From contig JARLJO010000060.1 in the NCBI GenBank assembly GCA_031291175.1, forward strand, positions 124,001 through 188,000: a stretch of DNA of 64,000 nucleotides, written 5' to 3'. A model generated the notes under the pieces. The model was not told where the DNA came from. It was given only the letters and a program-made list of their open reading frames with translations, and did not search any database. Shown piece after piece: positions 58,467-64,000 of this stretch. The position numbers and the translations under genes are program-made. The stretch is from Gammaproteobacteria bacterium. GTDB taxonomy: Bacteria; Pseudomonadota; Gammaproteobacteria; DSM-16500. Position 1 is the stretch's first letter; every line of letters begins with the position of its first letter.

Positions 58467-60413
58467 TTACGACTTCTTGTCGTCTTTCACTTCTTCGTAT
58501 TCAGCATCAACAACATTATCGCCTTGTTGTTGACCTGAAGATTGCTGTTGCTGACCTTGATCTTCTGGTTGTTGACCGCCTTGCTGTGATTGATCGGCAT
58601 ACAGACGCTCAGCCATCTTAGAAGAGGCATCCGTCAAGTCTTTGGTCTTCGCTTCGATTAAGTCTTTATCGTTACCTTTGACCGCTTCTTTCAAAGATTC
58701 GATCGCACGTTCGATTGCTTGCTTCTCATCGGCCGATACTTTATCGCCAGCTTCTTTCATGGACTTAGAAACAGAGTGCATGAGGTTGTCCGCTTGGTTA
58801 CGCGCGGTGACCAATTCATGGAATTTACGATCTTCCTCTGCATGGGATTCTGCATCTTTTACCATGTTTTTGATTTCGTCCTCGGTCAAACCACTGGATG
58901 CTTTAATGGTGATCGATTGTGCTTTACCGGTTGCTTTGTCTTTTGCAGAAACATGCAAAATACCATTCGCATCGATATCTAAAGCCACTTCAATTTGCGG
59001 CATACCACGTGGGGATGGTGGAATGTCGGTTAAATCAAAACGACCTAGTGATTTATTAGCAGATGCCATTTCACGCTCACCTTGCAATACATGCACAGTT
59101 ACTGCTGTTTGGTTATCAGCTGCGGTTGAAAACACCTGGTTAGCTTTGGTTGGAATAGTTGTGTTCTTTTCGATTAGCTTGGTCATGACACCACCTAGCG
59201 TTTCGATACCTAAAGATAATGGTGTTACGTCTAATAACAATACGTCTTTAACAGAACCGGATAAGACCGCGCCTTGAATAGCTGCGCCCACTGCTACTGC
59301 TTCGTCTGGGTTCACGTCACGACGTGGATCTTTACCGAAGACTTTCTTAACCATCTCTTGTACCAACGGCATACGGGTTTGACCACCCACTAAAATGACG
59401 TCGTCAATTTGGTCCAGTGACAAGCCAGCATCTTTGATTGCTGTTTCACAAGGGCCTACGGTTTGTTTCACTAAATCTTCAACCAGGGATTCTAGTTTAG
59501 CGCGAGTGATTTTGATGTTTAAGTGCTTAGGACCACTAGCATCTGCTGTGATATATGGCAAGTTAACGTCAGTTTGTTGTGCGGAAGATAATTCAATCTT
59601 CGCTTTTTCAGCAGCTTCTTTCAAACGCTGCAAGGCTAATGGGTCATTACGTAAATCCATGCCGCTTGATTTTTTGAATTCATCAACCAAATAGTTGATC
59701 AGACGTAAGTCAAAATCTTCACCACCTAGGAAAGTATCACCGTTAGTCGATAACACTTCAAACTGGTGTTCTTTATCCACTTCTGCAATTTCAATGATGG
59801 ATATATCAAATGTACCACCACCTAAGTCATAAACAGCAATTTTGCGATCGCCTGGCTTTTTATCCATACCAAATGCCAATGCAGCTGCAGTTGGTTCATT
59901 GATAATACGTTTCACATCAAGACCAGCAATACGGCCTGCGTCTTTGGTCGCTTGGCGTTGGGAGTCATTGAAATAAGCTGGAACGGTGATGACAGCTTCG
60001 GTCACTTCGTGGCCGAGATAATCTTCAGCGGTTTTCTTCATTTTCATGAGGATTTGTGCTGAAATTTGTGGAGGAGCCATTTTTTTACCGTTAACTTCTA
60101 CCCATGCATCGCCATTGTCAGCACGAACAATTTTGTAAGGAACGATTTCTTTGTCGCGTTTAACCACTTCTTCGTCAAAACGACGACCGATAAGACGCTT
60201 GACGGCATAAATGGTGTTGGCTGGATTGGTTACCGCTTGTCTTTTTGCTGGCTGGCCAGTCAAAACTTCATCATTGTCGAGATAAGCGACAACGGATGGC
60301 GTTGTGCGATCGCCTTCAGCATTTTCAATGACTTGAACCTTGTCACCAATCATTACCGCGACACAGGAATTTGTCGTTCCTAAATCGATACCTATAATTT
60401 TATTTGTAGCCAT
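58467..60413 (-). CDS. dnaK: Chaperone DnaK (Hsp70)
   Basis: 648 residues. The ATPase motifs [27 protein letters not shown] and VGGQTRMP are present, then the linker [13 protein letters not shown], the peptide-binding domain, a helical lid and a Gln/Gly-rich tail ending in the conserved EYEEVKDD-type tip. It works with DnaJ and GrpE in protein folding. Confidence 0.98.
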   Translation of the reverse strand: MATNKIIGIDLGTTNSCVAVMIGDKVQVIENAEGDRTTPSVVAYLDNDEVLTGQPAKRQAVTNPANTIYAVKRLIGRRFDEEVVKRDKEIVPYKIVRADNGDAWVEVNGKKMAPPQISAQILMKMKKTAEDYLGHEVTEAVITVPAYFNDSQRQATKDAGRIAGLDVKRIINEPTAAALAFGMDKKPGDRKIAVYDLGGGTFDISIIEIAEVDKEHQFEVLSTNGDTFLGGEDFDLRLINYLVDEFKKSSGMDLRNDPLALQRLKEAAEKAKIELSSAQQTDVNLPYITADASGPKHLNIKITRAKLESLVEDLVKQTVGPCETAIKDAGLSLDQIDDVILVGGQTRMPLVQEMVKKVFGKDPRRDVNPDEAVAVGAAIQGAVLSGSVKDVLLLDVTPLSLGIETLGGVMTKLIEKNTTIPTKANQVFSTAADNQTAVTVHVLQGEREMASANKSLGRFDLTDIPPSPRGMPQIEVALDIDANGILHVSAKDKATGKAQSITIKASSGLTEDEIKNMVKDAESHAEEDRKFHELVTARNQADNLMHSVSKSMKEAGDKVSADEKQAIERAIESLKEAVKGNDKDLIEAKTKDLTDASSKMAERLYADQSQQGGQQPEDQGQQQQSSGQQQGDNVVDAEYEEVKDDKKS

Positions 60414-60469
60414 AATGTTCTCCAGAACGGTTGCGTATATTATCTAATATGTGGTCAAAAACGGATTTT

Positions 60470-61072
60470 TCAAGAGGAAGCCTTGGCAACAATCACTAAT
60501 GCCGGTCTAATCAAGCGGTTATTCAATAAATAACCTTTTTGTAAGACGCTGATTACTGTGTTTGGTTTCACCTTGGCATCTTCTAATACTGATACAGCTT
60601 GATGCAGCTCAGGGTTAAACGCCTGACCTTCAGGGCTTACCTGCTCTACCCCAAATTTTTCAAGGGTGGTATAGAACATTTTGAGGGTTAATTCAATCCC
60701 TTCTAGCACTGCTTTCGCTGAAGCATCGTCCGCAGAAATTTGCAGGCTGCGTTCCATGCTATCAATAATGGGCAAAAGATCGAGGACAAATTTTTCCAGG
60801 GCGTATTTGTGTGCATTGGCAATATCACGTTCGGCACGGCGAGCAGCATTATCTGTCTCAGCCTGCATGCGTAAAAGGCGTTCCCAATATTGGGTCGCTT
60901 TTTCTTCGGACTCAGTGAGTCTTTTTTGTAGCTCTGGATAAGAAGGATGATCTAATAACTCAGCCTCTTGCTCGTCTTGCATAGGCTCAGACTCTATCCC
61001 TTCCGGATTTAATTTTTGATGCAAAGCAGCAGTACTGTTGCCTTTAGATGCATTTTTATCGTGAGACGACAC
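60470..61072 (-). CDS. grpE: Nucleotide exchange factor GrpE
   Basis: 200 residues. A long charged N-terminal helix precedes the four-helix and beta domain (DNAARRAERDIANAHKY, LLPIIDSMERSL, and HQAVSVLE then VLQKGYLLNNRLIRPALVIV). It starts with GTG after GGAGG. It is the first heat-shock gene after hrcA and lies under a sigma-32-like promoter. Confidence 0.95.
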   Translation of the reverse strand: MSSHDKNASKGNSTAALHQKLNPEGIESEPMQDEQEAELLDHPSYPELQKRLTESEEKATQYWERLLRMQAETDNAARRAERDIANAHKYALEKFVLDLLPIIDSMERSLQISADDASAKAVLEGIELTLKMFYTTLEKFGVEQVSPEGQAFNPELHQAVSVLEDAKVKPNTVISVLQKGYLLNNRLIRPALVIVAKASS

Positions 61073-61112
61073 CGTTTAACCTCCAGTTTTTAATGTATTC
61101 AATATGGTATGT

Positions 61113-61141
61113 ATATTGGGGCAACTTAGCCCTGATTCAAG
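61113..61141 (-). promoter_or_regulatory. Sigma-32-type heat-shock promoter for grpE-dnaK-dnaJ
   Basis: On the minus strand CTTGAAT (61141-61135) and CCCCAATAT (61121-61113) are 13 nt apart, close to the CTTGAAA-N(11-16)-CCCCATNT consensus. The -35 lies inside the last codons of hrcA. Confidence 0.8.
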
Positions 61142-62163
61142 GCCGCAGAGAGCAATTTCGCTGTGACATCGACGGCGCTAATGACACGATCATAAGGCAT
61201 ACGAGTAGGACCAATCACCCCCAGACTGCCTATTAATTGGCCATCTACAGCGTAAGATGTTGTTACTATACTGCAATTATTAAATGCCTCATACCCCGAT
61301 TCTCGGCCGATGAATATTTGGATGCCTTCCGCTTCTAAGGAATGATCCAGTAAATTCAAAATTTCTTGTTTTTGGGTAAATGCCTGAAACAATGAATATA
61401 ATCTTTCTAGCTCGTCTTTTTTGGTATAGCCGAGCAAATTATTTTGACCCGCCATAACGTAGTCTTTCTTGTCATCTTCTGATACAAAAGCCTTATCTGC
61501 TACTTCCATTGCCGTTTGTAGCAAGCCCGCCATATTGTCTCTGTCAGATTGCATTGCATGCATGAGTTCTTTGCGAGCATCGAGCAAGTCTTTACCAATG
61601 TAATGAGCATTTAAGTAATTAGCGGCTTGTTGCAGTTCACTTTGGGAATAAGTGCGTTCAGTATAAATAATACGATTTTGGACTTCACGATTGTTTAAAA
61701 CCAGAATAACCAGCACTCGGTTACTCGATAAGGGCAAAAATTCAACTTGTCTTAATTCAATCCGATTGCGCCTGGGCAATGCGACAACCCCTATCATCTG
61801 AGTTAAACCCGACAATAATGAAGAAGCCGACTGGAGCAAATTTGGCATCGTCATATCAGGATCGAGCTGGCTTTTTAAGGCTTGGACAGCATGATTCTCA
61901 AGCGGAGTCACTGACAGAAGGCTATTAACAAAAAGGCGGTAGCCCTGCGCAGTAGGAATTCGGCCCGCAGAGGTATGCGGAGAAGTTAAATAACCTCCGT
62001 CCTCAAGATCGGCTAAGATATTGCGAATTGTCGCTGAACTCAATCCTAAAGCTGACTCTTCGGCGATGGTACGTGACCCCACCGGCGCGCCGTCTTGGAT
62101 ATATCGCTCAACTAAAACTTTTAGTATCTGTTGCGCTCGCGGATTGACTGCTGCTTTGCTCAT
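61126..62163 (-). CDS. hrcA: Heat-inducible transcription repressor HrcA
   Basis: 345 residues. A winged-helix start (RAQQILKVLVERYIQDGAPVGSRTIAEES split over two motifs) and SATIRNILADLEDGGYLTSPHTSAGRIPT, the DNA-contact region, precede a GAF-like domain. HrcA binds CIRCE operators, usually in front of groESL or dnaK. No full CIRCE was found in this window, so its target (probably groESL) lies elsewhere. Co-existence with a sigma-32 promoter implies dual heat-shock control. Confidence 0.94.
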   Translation of the reverse strand: MSKAAVNPRAQQILKVLVERYIQDGAPVGSRTIAEESALGLSSATIRNILADLEDGGYLTSPHTSAGRIPTAQGYRLFVNSLLSVTPLENHAVQALKSQLDPDMTMPNLLQSASSLLSGLTQMIGVVALPRRNRIELRQVEFLPLSSNRVLVILVLNNREVQNRIIYTERTYSQSELQQAANYLNAHYIGKDLLDARKELMHAMQSDRDNMAGLLQTAMEVADKAFVSEDDKKDYVMAGQNNLLGYTKKDELERLYSLFQAFTQKQEILNLLDHSLEAEGIQIFIGRESGYEAFNNCSIVTTSYAVDGQLIGSLGVIGPTRMPYDRVISAVDVTAKLLSAALNQG

Positions 62164-62246
62164 TTCATTGACCCTATGGTGCAGAACGGTAATATACCAT
62201 AAAATTACCCTATTGCCTCATTACAGCTTGTGATAAAGGAACCAAA

Positions 62247-63134
62247 ATGGCCATCGAATTCAAAACCATCGGGATCATCGGCCGACTCAGAAACCCCGGG
62301 GTCAAAGAAACCCTGCGCACCCTTATCACTTTTCTCGGTGAACTTAACCTTAAAATCGTGACAGAAGCCGAAACGGCAGAGTCTGTACCCGACTTGAATC
62401 TGACAACAGTCACCCGCGAAGACCTGGGCACGAGCTGTGATTTGCTCATTGTCATCGGTGGTGACGGCAGCTTGATTAGCGCGACCCATGCCGTGGTGAA
62501 TCATGAAATACCCGTACTTGGCATTAATCGCGGTAGCCTTGGGTTTTTAACCGATATTCACCCAACCGAATTACAAAAAATCAAAGCCATTTTAAATGGC
62601 GAATATCGACTCGAAAAGCGCTTTCTTTTGAATGCTAATATCGAATTACAGGGTGAACATCTGGGTAATGACGACGCCTTGAATGAAGTGGCACTCATTC
62701 CGAATATGGTGCCACACATGATCGAGTTTGAAATTTATATCGATGATCAATTCGTTTGTAGTCAAAACTCGGATGGGTTGATTATTGCAACGCCCACAGG
62801 GTCAACGGCTTATGCACTATCAGGTGGCGGCCCCATTTTGCACCCCCAACTGGATGCGATTGTATTGGTCCCTATGTTTCCACACACATTAAGCAGTAGG
62901 CCTATCGTGATTGAAGGAAATCAAAAAATTCATATTATCCTTTCACCACATAATACAACCTCCCCCCGCTTAAGCTGCGATGGCCAGGCTTATATTATTT
63001 CCCCGCCCGGCAGTCATATTACTATTCAGAAAAAACCTGAACATTTACACCTGATTCATCCCCTGGACTACAATTATTACGAGACCTTGCGTAGCAAATT
63101 GCATTGGGGTAAAAAGTTGCAATATTCTGAATAA
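62247..63134 (+). CDS. nadK: NAD kinase
   Basis: 295 residues. GGDG at 71-74 (VIGGDGSLIS) is the phosphate-binding motif, with NEVALIP and the loop SQNSDGLIIATPTGSTAYALSGGGP. It makes NADP from NAD and ATP. AAAGGAACC precedes the ATG. It is divergent from hrcA and followed by recN, the common order. Confidence 0.95.
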   Translation: MAIEFKTIGIIGRLRNPGVKETLRTLITFLGELNLKIVTEAETAESVPDLNLTTVTREDLGTSCDLLIVIGGDGSLISATHAVVNHEIPVLGINRGSLGFLTDIHPTELQKIKAILNGEYRLEKRFLLNANIELQGEHLGNDDALNEVALIPNMVPHMIEFEIYIDDQFVCSQNSDGLIIATPTGSTAYALSGGGPILHPQLDAIVLVPMFPHTLSSRPIVIEGNQKIHIILSPHNTTSPRLSCDGQAYIISPPGSHITIQKKPEHLHLIHPLDYNYYETLRSKLHWGKKLQYSE

Positions 63135-63295
63135 TATACTGTTTATTGACAATACTGGGTGAGAGCGCCCTTCTCTTTCGTGTCATTGATTCTGATTGAG
63201 AAGGCCCTAACTCTGGTTTACACTACTCTTGCAATAAATTGGTCTAGCCTATCTTTTAGCACTTCAAACAAAATCTATCGCGTCTCAGGGATCTT

Positions 63296-64000
63296 ATGCT
63301 GACACAAATCGACATTAGTCATTTAGCAACCATCAAAGACCTGCATCTTGAGTTATTGCCTGGCACTACCGTGATTACCGGTGAAACAGGCGCGGGTAAA
63401 TCGGTTTTAATTGATGCTATTGAATTGGCTCTAGGCAGTCGCGCTACCGGTGATATGGTCCGCGCAGGGCAAGACAAAGCGGATGTTAGTATCAGTTTTG
63501 ATATCAGTCGGCTGAATGAAGCCAAAGCCTGGCTAAAAAATGCGGACATGGATGCGGATTCAGGTGAGTGCATTATTCGCCGCACCGTTCACAAAGATGG
63601 GCGCTCACGCAGCTACATCAATGGCACACCCAGCACTTTGCAATTGCTGCGCGAATTAAGTGATTTGTTAATCAATATTCATGGTCAACATGAACATCAA
63701 GCGCTTTTCAAACAAGATACGCAACGCGAGATGCTAGACAAATATGCGGGGCATCTGGACTCGGTGACAAAAGTGGCTAGCCTTGCCAAAGAATGGCATA
63801 CATTAGCTCATACTATTTCCACACTGAAAAAATCGAATGATGAACGCAGCTCCCGTGGTGATTTTTTAAGATTTCAATTACGCGAATTAGAAGAATTACA
63901 ATTAAGCGCGGATGAATTTCAAACACTGGAGATCGAACACAAACAACTGGCAAATTCAGGTGAACTATTACAAAACGTGAATCTTGCGCTACATCACTTA
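63296..64000 (+). CDS. recN: DNA repair ATPase RecN (partial, N-terminal part)
   Basis: The frame runs off the right end of the window after 235 residues. The SMC-like head has Walker A GETGAGKS at 29-36 and NIHGQHEHQALF, the Q-loop-like RecN signature. A coiled coil starts near ~165. It takes part in double-strand break repair. CAGGGATC precedes the ATG. No LexA box was seen in the 161 bp upstream. Confidence 0.93.
   Translation, partial: MLTQIDISHLATIKDLHLELLPGTTVITGETGAGKSVLIDAIELALGSRATGDMVRAGQDKADVSISFDISRLNEAKAWLKNADMDADSGECIIRRTVHKDGRSRSYINGTPSTLQLLRELSDLLINIHGQHEHQALFKQDTQREMLDKYAGHLDSVTKVASLAKEWHTLAHTISTLKKSNDERSSRGDFLRFQLRELEELQLSADEFQTLEIEHKQLANSGELLQNVNLALHHL

Noticed and set aside
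63140-63170. CTGTTTATTGAC as a LexA box before recN
   Set aside because: The right half CAG is missing at the required spacing.
63255-63275. TTTTAGCACTT as half of a CIRCE element before recN
   Set aside because: Only one arm matches TTAGCACTC; the complementary GAGTGCTAA arm is absent.

Overview
The window is ordinary chromosomal DNA of a moderately AT-rich gammaproteobacterium. Gene content and order point to the Legionellales (Legionella/Coxiella/Aquicella-like). The pointers are a pilBCD-coaE-zapD-yacG operon, a secA/dciA/lpxC junction next to the division cluster, rplM-rpsI-sspA-sspB, an hrcA repressor together with a sigma-32-type promoter, a secreted histidine acid phosphatase and a Lys-rich HU-like protein. 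The genus cannot be fixed from the sequence alone. No phage, transposase or CRISPR array is visible.

Layout. 0-6.5 kb: transporter tail, a secreted Trp-rich protein, PolX, serB and a divergent serA-uup pair. 6.7-11.2 kb: a DUF6790-like membrane protein, then a four-gene set (ArnC/GtrB-like glycosyltransferase, GtrA flippase, ArnT-like transferase, YdjC/ChbG deacetylase) that resembles the Francisella FlmF2/FlmK/NaxD lipid A amino-sugar pathway. 11.3-17 kb: a parS-like palindrome, then pilin-pilB-pilC-pilD-coaE-zapD-yacG with overlapping genes. 17-21 kb: a repeat-rich gap, mutT, secA, dciA and a bactofilin-like secreted protein. 22-38.8 kb: the division and cell-wall (dcw) cluster read leftward: mraZ-rsmH-ftsL-ftsI-murE-mraY-murD-ftsW-murG-murC-murB-ftsQ-ftsA-ftsZ-lpxC. 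murF and ddl are absent from it. A four-copy MraZ box lies in front of mraZ.

39-45.9 kb: RNase P RNA, an acidic low-complexity orphan, a histidine acid phosphatase, then divergent rsmI and lpoA-yraN-diaA-dolP followed by a second BON lipoprotein. 45.9-49.1 kb: a PAS histidine kinase and receiver pair facing a 537-residue protein with the sequence marks of a tRNA-dependent cyclodipeptide synthase (XYP type) fused to a coiled-coil tail. 49.4-51.8 kb: sspB, sspA, a degenerate-looking tRNA with a CUA (amber) anticodon, rpsI with an acidic Ser/Gly insertion, and rplM with a structured leader. 52-64 kb: the HU-like gene, then glmM-ftsH-rlmE-greA-dnaJ-dnaK-grpE-hrcA read leftward, and nadK and recN (cut by the window end) read rightward.

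Most of the window is housekeeping: peptidoglycan precursor synthesis, divisome, outer-membrane assembly and protein quality control. The observations most worth following up are the cyclodipeptide-synthase-like fusion, the CUA tRNA, the lipid A modification set and the parS-like site.
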